The notes beneath the pieces are model-generated. The model did no database searches. It was not told where the DNA came from and saw only the letters and a list, made by a program, of their open reading frames with translations. Source: Karalla daura (Eukaryota; Chordata; Actinopteri; Chaetodontiformes; Leiognathidae). From it: 64,000 nucleotides of DNA. The DNA is taken from the NCBI GenBank assembly GCA_029224185.1, contig CM055206.1, positions 16,439,547 through 16,503,546 on the forward strand, given 5' to 3'. Position 1 is the stretch's first letter; each line of letters begins with the position of its first letter. This document shows positions 36,476 through 50,079 of the stretch, piece after piece. Both the position numbers and the translations under genes were made by a program.

Positions 36476-38321
36476 CATGATATACAATGGTTTCATTGAT
36501 ATCACCTGTAATATTTTACATCTGTTTTTCTGGTGGATTCACATATGTGGAAGAACTCTAAGGAGGGCAGGGCTTAGGATTTTGTGCTGAGCTCTGCGAA
36601 TTTCAATCATAATCTGTTATATGAAGAATATGAAAAGCTAAAATAGTGAGATAAATTTGAGAAACAAGATTATATGCAATATACATAAGGTTAAATTTTA
36701 TTATTGAGGCTGAGAGGTGGACATCAAGTGAAGGGAGGGCTAAAAAGGATAATGCATGACACTTACCACAACCATCAGAGGGAAGCTGAGAGCAGATGCC
36801 GATATTTGGGCAGTGTGATAAAACACAGAAATAGTCATGCAGCTTGACAGACAGTCCACTGGGAGAGAAACGATGCTCTTAAAGTACCCGGACCTTGACC
36901 TGAGTCCAGATAGTAAATACCAGCAGACCCAGACTGTTACACCAACATTGGCGAGGTGTTAAGATTGTCTCTGCAGCATGTGTGGGAGGCAGGATTCACA
37001 CCATTCATCACAATATAAAACAAAACGAAATAAAATAAAAAAGTATCCATGGCATGCTGGGCTCTCCACCCTGATGCATACTCACCTGTCAGTCAGGACT
37101 GCAGAGATATGACCCAGAGCCAGCTGCTGACAGCTGGATGGAGACAGACGATCAGAGGAGGCCTGACCATGGACTGGACCAGCTGCATCTCTGTCTTCTA
37201 CCACATAGAAAGAGATCAGCTAGAGAGACATCCTGACATCCAGAAATCATCCCACAGTGGGGAACTCTGAGGACTGTTCACACTGTTTACTATATAGACC
37301 ATTATTACTGAGTTACCCCATTCACTGTCGTCCATTCATGTACTTATGCATTGAGTCATTGGCGCTATTGTTACCTGGTTGCTAATAGTTGATTTTGTTT
37401 GTGTTGTTGTCCCATTTAGATTTACATTTATTCTATTCTACACTTGTCCAGAATAGTCCTTTTTCATCCCTTTTCCTCATCTTCTTGATATCAATCTCCA
37501 ACTGGCACAACACAGCAGCTTCACAAGTTCAGTGTGTTCAGTGTTGTTTTTCCTGGTTTTGTTTCTCTTTCTCCCTCATTTATCTCTGTCTTTGTGTTGC
37601 AGTTTAAGTTGTGTCTGTGTTGGACTCAATCCGTGCCAACCTGTCAGTGATGTTTCAGATCTGTGGACTCACGTTAGACCAGGTGTGTACCCAGCTCTTC
37701 ACTGGTAACACCTACACACTTACAGGCTTCACACACACGCACACGCACACACACACACTTGAAAAGGAGAAGCTGCCTCTGTCCTGACTCTTCCCCCACC
37801 CTACTCTCTGTTCTGCTACATTTAACTGGGTGGTGAAAGGAGGCAGTGAGTGAAAAACAAATTATCAGCCTTTGAAAATAAAAGCGGTGAGGCCAGATAT
37901 AAGCCTGGCCGAGCTTCAGGGAAGAGGCAGACCTGCAGTTCTTGAAGGTGATTCAAACCAGGCATGGATCAAACTGTTGGGGAATGTCGAGGAGGAGGAG
38001 TCATACTGGAGATTATAGATTATGTCAGGTAAATGGTCATTATGCGTTGTAATTGGGTGTAAAATACAGTAAAATACTGTGGAACTTAAAGGAGATCTAG
38101 AATGGTTGAATTTTGAATATATCCAGCTGATATGGTGCCTTTCATGCTTACCTGCCAATGGCGTGAAGGCTTGACACTGATTGACTGCCTTACCTGGTAC
38201 TCACATGAATGATCATAATTACTTTATGTTTCTTGGTTAAAAATGGAATCGAGCAACTTCCCAAATTAAGTGATGATTGGAGTTTTGGGCTATGAAGTTA
38301 TGCATACACATCCAGCCTGAT

Positions 38322-39152
38322 ATGTTGAAGCCAGAACCAGAGGAGGAACCAGAGACTGAGGAGGAACCTGAGGAGGAACCAGAGACTGAGGAGTAACCAC
38401 TGACTGAGGAAGAACCAGAGGAGGAACCAGAGATTGAGGAGGAACCTGAGGAGGAACCAGAGATTGAGGAGGAACCTGAGGAGGAACCAGAGACTGAGGA
38501 AGAACCAGAGACTGAGGAGGAACCGGAGACTGAGGAGGAACCAGAGACTGAGGAGGAACCAAAGACAGGGGAGGAACCAGAGACTGAAGAAGAACCTGAG
38601 GAGGAACCACAGACTGAGGAGGAACCACAGACTGAGGAAGAACCAGAGGAGGAACCAGAGACTGAGGAGGAACCTGAGTAGGAACCAGAGACTGAGGAGG
38701 AACCAGAGGAGGAACCAGAGAATGAAGAGGAACTGAGGAGGAACCAGAGACTGAGGAGGAACCAAAGACAGGGGAGGAACCAGAGACTGAAGAAGAACCA
38801 GAGGAGGAACCAGAGGCCGAGGAGGAACCACAGACTGAGGAAGAACCAGAGGAGGAACCAGAGACTGAGGAGGAACCTGAGTAGGAACCAGAGACTGAGG
38901 AGGAACCAGAGGAGGAACCAGAGGCTGAAGAAGAACCTGAGCAGGAACCAGAGATTGAGGAAGAACCAGAGGAGGAACCAGAGACTGAGGAGGAACCTGA
39001 GTAGGAACCAGAGACTGAGGAGGAACCAGAGGAGGAACCAGAGAATGAAGAGGAACCTGATGAGGAACCAGAGACTGAGGAGGAACCAGAGGAGGAACCA
39101 GAGACTGAAGAAGAACCAGAGGAGGAACCAGAGACTGAGGAGGAACCAGCAG
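38322..39152. repeat. GAGGAACCAGAGACTGAG minisatellite (acidic Glu-Pro codon period)
   Basis: About 830 bases are built from 12-, 15- and 18-base units of GAGGAACCAGAG, GAGGAACCTGAG and ACTGAGGAGGAA. A higher-order block starting near 38636 recurs near 38836 and 38956. The plus frame from ATG 38322 reads MLKPEPEEEPETEEEPEEEP. It is cut by stops at 38394 and 38679 and by a one-base loss near 38729. The 291-codon minus-strand ORF is a Leu/Val/Pro-rich antisense reading of the repeat. It is a minisatellite, possibly from a lost coding exon. Confidence 0.85.
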
Positions 39153-42100
39153 TGAAAACAGATATTTCACCATAAACTACCTTGCAGACATCTGACTGAA
39201 TTTACTTACTTTTCTTTGTACTTCGGCCAACCTCACATAGTTTAGATAGACCTGTTTTATAGCTTCAGCATTTATGTTTTATGTATGAGGTTGTATTGAT
39301 ATCATATACAGTACATCTTATTCACTGCCATTTTTCAACAAAAAAAGTGATTTTGCATTCTCGGTCTTTAGATTAAAACCAATATTTTTCCTCCCTTGTT
39401 TTTTTTTTTTTAAAAAAACCTATACAAAAACAACAGAAGGAAACCAATCACTTAACCAAAACTCTAGAAATATGCTTGAAACACTATTTGATGAGTAAAC
39501 AGATGTCCTCACGTTTGCCCTCTCCCCCCTGCATGTGTCCAAGCCCAAGTCGAGTGGGGAGGGGTACATATTATTTTTGGGAATCCATCCATCCTTCCAT
39601 CCATCCTTCCATCCATCCATCCAACTGCTCCTCTGTCTCCGTCCCGCCTCAGCTCCCAGCAGCCTCCCCTCTCCTCGCAGCACAGTCGCACTCTTTGATG
39701 AGCTGCAGTGTTTTATGTTCCCCTCTGCCCCCTGCAGGCCCCCGCTGCCGTGATTTAGAGCAGGAGGAGAGAGAGAGAGAGAGGTACGAGGCAGCGAGGG
39801 GCCCCCCCGCCCCGGGGGGGGGGGGGGGGGGTGGAGGAAGGCCTCCATCCTTCCTGCTCCTTAACAGGACCGCTGGGGAAACAACAGCCAGGACCTGCAG
39901 ACGTAAGATCTGAGATGCTGGGGGACGCACATGGGGGGTTAGACTGGAAAAGAAAGAAGAAGAAAGAAGAAAGAAGGAAGAAGGCCAAAGTGGGGTCATA
40001 CTTTTTAAAATCTTACAGTTCATGTTCGCTTCATGGTGGTAGACCTAACAACGGAGCCACATGCAAGTAATTCTCAGAAACATTCTCTTTTTTTTTGTAA
40101 AAATTGATATATTTCTTGTATGGTTTGGGTCTGAACGGGCAGGCGTTCTCGTTTGCTGTGAAGGAACGTTCTGTCTCAGAGCCTGTGCTCAGTTAAACGT
40201 GGTGTTTTTTTTGTGTTGTTGAAGGAACGCCGTGAAATCCAGATTCCTTCCGAGAAAAACACGCCGACGGAACGCGCGAGGAATGCGGGCGAATCATCAG
40301 ATCTCCGAGCGCCCCCTTTTAAAAGCGATGATAAATGGGAAGCACTTCTACAAGGTGTAAGGTGATCAAAGGCGTGGCAGAGGTCTGGCACGGCTTTTAC
40401 GAGAGCGTGGCGGTCAGCTGACCGGCAGGAATTCACTTTTCCACCAGCAAACATCTGGGTTGCCCCGTCGCAGGGCTGAACTAATGCAGAGTGGTCTGTG
40501 CAGACTTCTGGGCCCTGACGATCACAGGCCCGTGATAAACAATTCTGTTATCGGTGAATTCACTAATTGGTTTTCAATGTCATTGCACTTCCTGTTTGTG
40601 ACAGGAAACAGTTTCCGCTCACATGTGACGTTACATGTTAAATCCCAGGCCCGCACCTTGTTCAGCCTCCGGTCTGCACGCGGAGGAGCCAGAAAGTCAG
40701 GTAAAAGCGGATCAGACGTCAAACATTATGAAATGATATCTGATATGTTTTTCTACTCCAACATCTCGGCTTGGCGAGCTCCATTTCGCCACAAGCAATA
40801 ACGGCTCGGTTCACTCAAAGCACATGTTGGAGCTGAAATCAAAACGCCAGACAAATGAGGGACAGGTTTTCCTTTTTTTTTTTTGTAAGAATTGCTTAAT
40901 TAATCAAATGAGTCTCAATCCGAATCTGAAATATCATCCGCTGACTGACGGCGAGGAGGAATGCCTGAGGTTGAAGTGAACTTGTGGAGTCCAGACGCCG
41001 GATCCTGCATATGGCGAACTGTAAGATGCAAATTCCCAGCAATCACTGCTGGACCGCTGAAGAGCACGACGCCTTCGGATCAGAAATGATCGACAGAGAC
41101 AGGAGAAAACCAGATACAGAGGGTCAGCGCCGGGTTTCCTTTGCTCTCCTCTCCCCTGGTGCTGTGTTTATCTACCGTCTGCGCTATAACACTGAAACAT
41201 CTCCTTCTACATCCCTGACCGATGCAGGGCAGTGAAAAGATAAAGCTCGTATCATGTCAGGTCATTTGTAGCTCAGCAGTCTGGCTGCAAGAAAACAGGT
41301 TTTAAACATAACGCAGAGATTTAAGCAAAACGTATTAGTGTTGACTTTACTTTTGCCTCCAGGTCTCCCTCTGAGCAAGACAAAAAAGACAAAGAGAGGA
41401 AAGAGAACGAGTTCAACTTTTACTGTCAGTTCCCAAGAGCAGCCAAATGAGTCACACCGTTAAACGAGCTTACAGAGTTTTCTCGACAAATTAGTCACTG
41501 CCTGCACGGATCTGCCGGGCAACAGACATAAAATCACATCTTTACGAACAAAATCGGAGCTCGTTACAAACCCGAGCTACAACCAAAGAGAGCGGGGAGA
41601 GACGTGGCAGGAGCCCAGCAGAGCACAGTGCCAGGAATAATCAGCAAGATGAAGGAATATTAATGTTGGATAACACAATGTTAAAAATAGAGAAGTGACT
41701 AACATCTAAAGCAATAGATGGAGGTGATGATATCAGCTACATGCTGTGGACTCATATTATATATAATGTAAAGCAAACCCAGAGGAACTTAAACTGTTAT
41801 TTGGAGCGATGTTTTTGCAGCTCTGATGTTTTTACCTCTCCTTTCAGCTCTGCACTGGACGGGAGGAAATATGTGGCTCTGGTTGTGAAGTGCTCCAGTA
41901 TGTTCAGGGGCCAGGGCTGCAGTTTGGGGCACAGCAGGTTCTCGCTGTTTTACAATCTGCCAGAACGCTGCAGTTGCAGAAAGTGGAGCCAGAGCAATGA
42001 TCTGAGGTGTGTCGGTAATTTCTGCAGACAGGAGCGTTAATGTGGGTGCTGATCATCCTGCATGTCACATTTGACTTAAAATAGTCATGGGATCCATTGC

Positions 42101-42289
42101 TAGGTATGTTCCCTTTACCCCTAGAAATGTGCATAACATTAAAAGTATTGCAAAAACTTTTGATGCTCTTGTGAAGTGCTTTTTTTTTTTACATATTTTT
42201 GCAAACGCAACTACTTTTTGCATGAGAATCTCACTTCAAATAAGAAGGAAACGTGCCATCCAATCCTTGTATGTCCAAAGTGAGACCTG

Positions 42290-42840
42290 TGTGTGGACCT
42301 GGCAGTACGTCGGTTTAGTTCCCAGTGGGTGTTGGCCTCTGCTAGGATTGTACCTGATCCCTGATCCTGCTTGTGATGTTCATGGATAAGGAGTGACATG
42401 ACTCCTAACCAGTCATGGTGAGGAGGTTTCTTCACTGGACCAGCATGCAGATGGGTGTGAAACAGCAGGGATGAGGATCAGCAAATCTGAGGCCTGGATC
42501 TCAGAAGGAAACCAGATGCAGTGCCTGATCCGGGTTGGTAGTAATAAGTATCTCGGGGTGAGTTAATGATGAGTGAGGTTGACTGGAGAACACCGGTTCA
42601 GGTGGAATCCTGAACAGGTGCAACCTGAAGGGGCACCTCCTTAGGGAGGTGCTCCTGACTCGCTCAGCTGGGAGGAGACCTCGGGGCAGACCCAGGACCA
42701 GATGGAGAGATCATGTCTCCTCACCGGCCTGGGAACACCTGGGGATCCCTCAGTCGGACTTAGTCGACCTTGCTGAGGAGAGGAGAGTCTGGGGCTCTCT
42801 GCTCAAGCTGCTAACAAGCAGTTGATGATGGATGGTATGA
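42290..42840 (+). mobile_element. internally deleted LINE remnant (reverse-transcriptase and C-terminal ORF fragments)
   Basis: GTTCCCAGTGGGTGTTGGCC near 42318 matches the reverse-transcriptase region that encodes a Gly-rich PVGVGLRQGC-like motif in a common teleost non-LTR retrotransposon. GTAATAAGTATCTCGGGGTG follows. An open stretch at 42673-42822 then reads RRPRGRPRTRWRDHVS and AWEHLGIP, ending at a TGA (42823) just before GATGGATGG. Most of the sequence between the two blocks is missing and frames shift, so the element is dead. The family is not named. Confidence 0.8.
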
Positions 42841-44029
42841 AGCAAATTTGAATATGATTAAAATATCTAATAAAACCATGGAAATGCAGAATGTTTTGGA
42901 TGTAAATCTTCCTCAAAGTGGAGTCTTGCTGGATGAGATTTTACAAAAACGAAGGAAGACTTTCACCTAGAATCTTTATTTTATGAGAAAATGTGTAATG
43001 GGAATGCAGCTAGCGTTATCAATATGACAGCGAGCTATTGTCACTGACCAAATCTCTTAAAAACGCCAAGGTTCACGATTGGAATCCGGGCAGTTCACAG
43101 CCGAGGTTCAACATCGTTATTCCCGGGCAGCCACAAGGCGAGAGGTTAACAGTAGCTGTAAATGGAGGGTAAATTTTGTTCAATGAGCCATTACGGCAGC
43201 TCCTGAAACACATGCTGAGCCTCGAGAAGAAAAGACCCGGCGCGTCCCCTGGAAAAAAAAAAGAAGTTCAACCCATTTGCCAGACGGGTCAAAGGTGAGC
43301 GCAGCGCGACCCTGACTCTTTGTTTGTTCAGGGGGTCACCACCTGGATCTGTTTCTAAATGCGTATGCCGACTTAAAATATGCCTTTGTCTCGGGCAGGG
43401 GGGGAAGCGGGAGTCGTTTATTAAACAGGTGGAGGGGGAAGCTGGCTGACAGGCCCGGGTGATAGCCGGAGCCAAGGCTCAGGAGAACACGTGCCAAAGT
43501 TTGCATTATCGTCACTTCTGTTTCCCCCGCTGCCTCTTTTTCACCCCTCCCCTTCATCTGCGTCTAATTCTTTGTCTTTTAACCGTTCTGTCTTTTTATC
43601 TTCTGTCTTTTTGTGTTCCTTCCTCTCCCCCGCTGCTCGCACGTCACTCGTCCTGCAGTGGACTTTCTCAGGAGGAGCGGGAAGGACAAAGGTGAGTGCT
43701 GCAGACTCTGCGGGGGGACGTTTGTCCCTCGGCCTTTCACCGTCCTCTTTCAGGACGCTTCACTCTCCCGCTTCCCCGGTCACCCTCTCCCCAGGCCGAG
43801 AGACACTCGCTGAATTGTCCTCCTCCTCTGCAATGAGCTGACAATGAGCATGAGGTTACCCTACAACAAACAAATTCACAGACTCCATTGAGCTGTTGAG
43901 AAGCTGACAGCAGCTCCTTAACAGAGTAGGCTGTGAAAAGGTGATTGGAGTGTGTGTTCATCTGTCGAGGCTGTGGTTCCCAGATAGTAGTCTCTCTAAC
44001 AGAACAACATGCAGTTCAGCATGCTGCAT

Positions 44030-44640
44030 AATGTGTGGCACAATGCAAAACATCATTTACATAGTATAACTTGTAGCATAACATCATATAATGTGAAAAT
44101 GTGAACCCACATAGTATAACATAGTATAACAATGTATAACTGGCATAAGATGTAGTATAATGAGAAAAGAAGGGTCATTTATTTATTCAACTTGTGGTAT
44201 AATCTGTAATATTATGTGGAAAAAGACCACTCACGTTGTTCAGCTGTAGTAAGACGTGTAGTATAATGTGTTGCAAAATCAGGTAAAAAGTCAAAGATGC
44301 TTTAATGTCAATTTACCACATGTTCAACACATGCAGAGAATCTAAACTGCACATCCCATAGACATAGAACACTAAATAAGCAAACAATATATATATATCT
44401 AAAAAGTAACAGAAAAGTGAAAACAAGCTAAAATAAACAACGAGTGGTGAAGTGTACAGTGAAAAAGGTCATTTGAATTTGGTCTCATATCAAAGAGTTA
44501 AAAATGTTGTTAAGAGGGTCAATCATACACTCCAATGTGTGGTACAATATCAGATATATATAGTATGACATAAAATAAAACATGTTATATAATGTGAAAA
44601 TGCTCACTCGTAGCACTACACGTGTGCTTTTAGTGTGAAA
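44030..44640. repeat. AT-rich degenerate tandem repeats (TAGTATAAC / TATAATGTGAAAATG)
   Basis: Words such as CATAGTATAAC, GTAGTATAATG and TATAATGTGAAAATG recur irregularly, for example near 44087 and 44588. They are interrupted near 44290-44350 by a segment resembling a reversed LINE 3' tail (AAGATGCTTTAATGTCAATT). No coding potential. Confidence 0.5.
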
Positions 44641-46164
44641 AAACTTTATTCTAGTTGTCTTTCAGCTCATTGTTTTGGTTTTACAGCCGAGGTTTTACAG
44701 TTTTACTGCTTGGGTTTTGCGATTGTTTCAGCCATTGTCTTCTCTCTTTTCTCTGTTTTCTCTGTTTTCTCTGTGAAAGCTGCGATTAACCCGCGGCCCA
44801 ACACAAGTCGGCGAGCGGCCGCTGGTATGTAACGAAGGCTCGCGTGTTGTTGAAGTCTCTGTTTGAAGTTCAGCTGAGTCTGCGAGCGAGGATCTGCCCT
44901 CGGTGGCAGGTGAGGAGAAGCAGCTGGACCCGACGCACTCGCTCAGGAGTTCATCTCTGCAGTGTGTGGCTCTGAATCCCACATGCATATCGTGCTTGTT
45001 CGCACTGAGGCTTTCCATCTGTTGTCCCATAATTTAATACACAAAAACGAAAAAAAAAAAGAACAGTTTTTCTCTTCTGCAAAAGCATATTTTTACATGG
45101 AGCCCTCCAGTGCCTGCAGAAAGGAGGAGGAGAATACATCTGGTGAGGGATATAAATAGACGTGACCCGCTCTGCCTCTCTGGCTAATAAAGAACATTAA
45201 ATATGACATTTTTGTGCATAGATCAGGAGGACTGGGTCCCATGTGGCGTCCATATGGTCGTGATGGTTAACTGATGGTGCAGTGGTATGTGTGCGTATGT
45301 GGTATGTGGGTCAGCTCCGTCAAACTCCACACCATCCACACGTTTCTTGGATACAACTTTAGGAAAGCACTTCCTGATTTCATTACCTCAGGGGGGCCAC
45401 GGGTTATTCTTATATTTACCCTCAGGTTTAACCAAAAACACCTGCTCAGGCAGGTATGTATGTTTTGATTACACTTTTCTTTTTACATTCCTCCATAAAA
45501 ATACGGCAATTAGATCAACTAATAGCAGCTACATTTGAACCCGACCTGTGCCAGGATTTCATTATTCGCTCACTCTGTGAGGCTGTATAAGCTCATATAT
45601 CCTGCAAAAAAGAAGATGTGGTCATTGTGGGTGATCGCAGTGCTTCCCTTAAGCAGATGCTGTAAGAGCAGTGGAGAAGCTCAATAAACTGTGGCAGGAG
45701 GAGGATGGAGTCATCCAGTTTACAGGCAGCAGAGGGTGACAGAGCTCCGCAGCTGTTACGCCTCGCTGTGGCCTGGAAACACAAGCCCTTCATGTTTTTC
45801 AATAGGTAGACGGATAATGAGTTAATATCAGACTGAGAAAGAACAGAAAGAAAGAACATTGAGGTGGGGCCCTAAGAAGGTAAATTCATCCCCTTACTAT
45901 TGGTCCTTATCCCAAACTGGTCTGGAGATGAGGTTATATTTTTTCTCAAATTCTGTCTCTTTTTAAGCATGCAAGTTTTACATTATAGCCCCCATTTCCA
46001 TATTCAACATTGGACTGAAATGATGGCTTTGGATATTTGGTACATCTTTGGCTGATTATGCGCTGTGTAAAGCATTTTGGAAGTTGGCAGGCAGTACATT
46101 TTGCACCACACTTGTATCTTATGCCACTTTCTCCCTATTCAGAGATGCCTGTTTTTTAGCTGCC

Positions 46165-46245
46165 ATTTCCATCCATCCATCCATAGCTGCTTTTCACGTT
46201 AACTAGGCTCTGCTGGAACTTATCCCAGATCACATAATGCATTTG
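46165..46245 (-). repeat. B-box dispersed repeat, tail fragment
   Basis: (CATC)4 followed by AGCTGCTTTTCACG and GGCTCTGCTGGAACTTATCC corresponds to the tail half of the family in reverse orientation. Confidence 0.55.
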
Positions 46246-46881
46246 CCAATGTCTGTAATCTATACAGGATTGAGGATGTGATGATGGTTCTGCACCTGCT
46301 CTATATCCTAGGCTGGAAATTATTAGTCATTATTCAACAAAGATGACGTACAAAGGTAAATTTTAAAGACATAAAAGGTGCAACCATGCTCACCAAGAGA
46401 GTCATGACTCATCTGGACTCATCTGTAGAAGTCTTAGAGATGTTCCTGTTGCAGTTACTGTAGTTTTGGACCCGGAGAGACGACAGGAGAACTATTTCAA
46501 ACATCTTACTTGAATTCACACAGAGATGAGAACGGAGTCTGGATCGGAGTTGGTTTTACATGTTTTGAATTCCCAGCGCATACAGAGACGATCACGGACG
46601 AGTGGAAAACAAGACAAAAGAGGGAAAACCGGAGTCGATCAGACGATAATGAGACGAATGAAGCGAGAAACGAACACTGAGTTCTATTAGCGCACTCGCT
46701 CGAGTCTAATGAGACACTCACAACTAACAGCTCATTTTTCCTTCTTATTTTTTTTTTTACATTTTTCTCTTTTTTCTCTCCTCCACAGCTGCAGATACAC
46801 GCCACCAACTGCGGTACTTATCCTGCGGGGGAGTGACAGACAGTTACACCTTCACTGACCATGAAATCAGTTCAGTCTCTG

Positions 46882-46882
<1 letters not shown>

Positions 46883-46927
<45 letters not shown>
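46883..46927. repeat. (CT)n microsatellite
   Basis: About 22 uninterrupted CT units. Confidence 0.95.
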
Positions 46928-46928
<1 letters not shown>

Positions 46929-47254
46929 CCTGATAGTAATGAACAGTAGCAGCAGCATTAGTCAGGCTTTAGCTAAATGTGCAGTCATCAAAACGTGCAG
47001 TCGCTGTGCCTCGCACGCTCAGCCACTCTGCGGTGAGCGATGGGGAAGTTAGGCTCACGTTCACAGGAAGAAAAAAACATAAAATCAAAGTTGTGTCTTC
47101 TGAGGAATGTGTCATCCTCCCTGACCTGCAGATCCCGTCCATCACACAGGAGACTCATAACTGTCCAACAGTCCCAGAGCAGAGGAGATCTCCCTCTGCA
47201 CCTCTGACCCCCGCACACACACACGTGCGTGCATCTCCCTCATGCTTCTTTACC

Positions 47255-47288
<34 letters not shown>

Positions 47289-48119
47289 TGCCTCCATGTT
47301 ATCTACGGGCCTGACATAAAAGAGGGGGCAGTCGTCCAGTAAAACCGTCATAGCACACACATAGAGACACACACCATTAGTATTGATAGCTGCAAAAACA
47401 CAGTCCAGACCCCTTGGTCGCATCCAGAGGACTCTGGTGATGACTTCCTGCATAGTTTAAACATATCACATTTCTTTTGTTTCCACTCGGACCCCCATCT
47501 AAGGTCATGTCATTGTACATCCAGTGTGACTCTTGCCCCTCAGCCCCTAAACTGACATTTACAAGAGGCTTATCTGGATAGGAGACATGTGTGAACGCTA
47601 GCTCGCTTTTAACCGGTTGATGACCGGTACGAGCTGAGCTGCTCAGACCCCCTCTGACCACTAGAGGGCCCCCGGTTTAACACATTAAACCTACTGAAGA
47701 CAACAATATTGATTCAGTAAACAGTGTAAATTAGTAAATTGGTAGTTGAGCAGTGGCGTGTCCAGGAAGTGGCCACACCTGAGGGGTCAACCCGGTAATG
47801 AGGGGCGTTCAGGTACCATCGGAAAGTAGAGAATCCGACGCTTATGGCAGTTGTAGTTGCAGTTGTCACTCATGGATGAACTAGAAACGCCAAGAATAAG
47901 ATTTCTTCTTATTTTTTGATCACTCTCCGCTCGACAGGTACTGGCTTTGAACCCACGCCTTCACACTGCTTTCACACTCTCAGCGCCTCACTTACCTCCT
48001 CCTCCTCCTCCTGCTGCTGCCTGGAAATACTACAGCGCAGTCGAGAGCCGAGAGTGTAGAGACTCTCGAGGAAGCACAGGAAGTGAGATTCGTTTCATGG
48101 AAAAATGAAGCTATTTTGT

Positions 48120-48315
48120 GTGTTGCTGGGTCTCTGTTTGGCCAGAAGGTCCCTGGGTCGACTCCCAGTTGGACCAAACGCTCTTCAGTGTGGATTTTGC
48201 ATGTGTTGGTTTTCTCCACATTTCCTCCCACAGTCCAAACAACATCCACGTTAAGGTTGATTGGAGACTCTAAATTACCCCTGGGTGTGAATCTGAGAGT
48301 TATGGGATGGATTAC
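48120..48315 (+). repeat. B-box dispersed repeat (copy 6)
   Basis: It carries GGTCCCTGGGTCGACTCCCA (the B-box-like word), TTTTGCATGTGTTGGTTTTC, CCTCCCACAGTCCAAAC, TTGATTGGAGACTCTAAATT and CCCCTGGGTGTGAATCTGAG in the family order. The internal TG seed is not expanded in this copy. Confidence 0.78.
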
Positions 48316-50079
48316 GGGTGGATTTCATTTCCCCGCAAAATGCACTTTCTGCTTTGGAGACCTCAGGAACAACACGTTGGACACAATAAACAGTCTAAAA
48401 GTAATAAATCAAGTCGGTTTGGTCTACTGCAACTAGCAGAGTTTGCATTGAGGCGTAGCTGGGTATTGACAAACTGCTGGTTATGATGCATGGCCATGAG
48501 GTGAACGTGTTCAGCGGGGACGGAGCTGTGTGACTTCGTAACTGGAGGCGGCTGCAGGATAACTGCAGAGAAGTGAGTGACTAATGCGGCTGATGCTGAG
48601 ACTACCCTGCAGCCACAGGCAGCGTTTTAATCACTACGCAAACATATAAACGACATGGCCTCACACAAATGAGGACACAAACACACACACACACACACAC
48701 ACAGAGGCAGCGCTCAACGATTTCTCCCTCTCACCACACTCGTCAGTGGCTTGTTCCCATGGTAACGGGCCGATCCAGACGGGCTGACGAGTGACGAGAG
48801 TAACGCGCCGAGGCTGAGATATGCGTCGTGAAGGGGGTCAAGATAACTTTAATTTATCATGGTGATAAGTAGGAATCCACCCAGGGACCAAATGCTGCTT
48901 TGGGTCATGATTAAAATGTGTGAAACCCACACGAGCGAACCACCCACATTCAAAGCTCTTATTTATCTTGAGATTGGAAGAAATGGAGGTTTTGCATTTT
49001 CTTTTTGTTTGTGAGGCCTTCAGTCGGTCTGAAGTGACATTTTCTTAATCAATTTTTCTTCATAAAGATCCTGTTTACACTTGATATTTACACTTTTTTG
49101 CACTTACTGGATGGACCTTAGTCTCAAATCCAGATCCATGTCAAGCTATGATCCAGTCAATCAGAATCACTGCGATCCGGGACCTTTTGCTTACGAGGTT
49201 TTGTTGTTTTGTTTTGATTTTTCTCAAGTAAAATTTCTCAAGATCGCATTGTTGAACTAGGACTTTTAGATAAAGTTGAACTTGAATGTGAAGTTGTTTC
49301 AGTTTGCCAACACAAAACTGAGAACAATACAATAGTACATTAATGTCAGCTCTCAAAACTGTTCTCTCTTTGTATATGTGAATCCATAACTTGAATTTCC
49401 TGAAACATATTCCTCACTCTATCCGAGAATTGAACCAGAACTAAACCCAATCCAAGTATGAGCAGACATTACGAAGACATCGTCTCACCATATCTGTGCT
49501 TCCTAAAAACCATGCGGTGCCAACAGCTATCTGGGCTGCCTGGGTGTGGCTGAAAGCAACATCCTCCAGTTTGACTCAGCTCAGCAGTATCAGAGCTCAT
49601 CTCTGCCTCAGTTCAGGGGTAAAAAACGGAGAGAGAGAAAAAAGAAAAGAGGGATTACACCCGGCTTTCTGTGGAAGTGAGCCTATTTGCTTTGTTTCCC
49701 CTTGATACCGGGCCTTCACTGCCAGGATCAATGCTAATGAAAGCCCTTCAACTTCAATCGGATCAATCTGTAGAGTCCTTTACCCATAATCCAATTGTCG
49801 GGCAGTGGACACCTGCATGTGCGTCCGCTCTGAATCACAATCCACTCTGTGCACACCTCTACACACACACACACACACACACGCACACCTCCACTTTGTG
49901 AGGGGTGAGTCAGTAGTTGTAGTTGGATGCAGTGATCTCATCCTGAGACTCTGAGAGATGATGTCAGACTGTAGATGAGGACTGCCTCTCGCAGCCACTC
50001 TAACTGTTTATGTTTTTACAGGCCACGAGGGCCTGCAGCGCTGGAAGGCGTGGGTCTGAGATGTGTGTGTGTATGTGTG

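Larger units (their letters stand above)
28920..38300. other. intergenic region, middle part
   Basis: Contents: (CTC)n at 29.17-29.22 kb, (GA)n at 29.59-29.64 kb, a B-box repeat with internal (CA)n at 30.12-30.40 kb, a LINE-type 3' tail near 31.0 kb, (GT)n at 31.30-31.33 kb, (CAG)10 at 31.84 kb, a CATC-rich tract at 34.21-34.26 kb, a MITE at 35.56-35.68 kb and a B-box repeat copy at 36.27-36.47 kb. No convincing coding exon was found; ORFs of up to 174 codons lack recognisable domains. Confidence 0.6.

Noticed and set aside
36066..36590. 174-codon plus-strand ORF
   Set aside because: Its middle overlaps a dispersed repeat copy (36265-36475) and the rest shows no domain.
38322..39152. Array with regular units resembling a CRISPR array
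   Set aside because: Units are contiguous and degenerate with no unique spacers, and the genome is clearly vertebrate.
38298..39173. 291-codon minus-strand ORF, the longest in the window
   Set aside because: It is an antisense reading of the GAGGAACC minisatellite; the Leu/Val/Pro/Phe repeats come from the DNA repeat.
41838..41940. Exon-like segment after a CTCCTTTCAG acceptor
   Set aside because: No good donor in a consistent position and the translated peptide resembles nothing I know.
46740..46860. Strong acceptor-like CTCTCCTCCACAG after a long T-rich tract
   Set aside because: No matching donor or open exon follows; stops appear within about 16 codons in the best frame.
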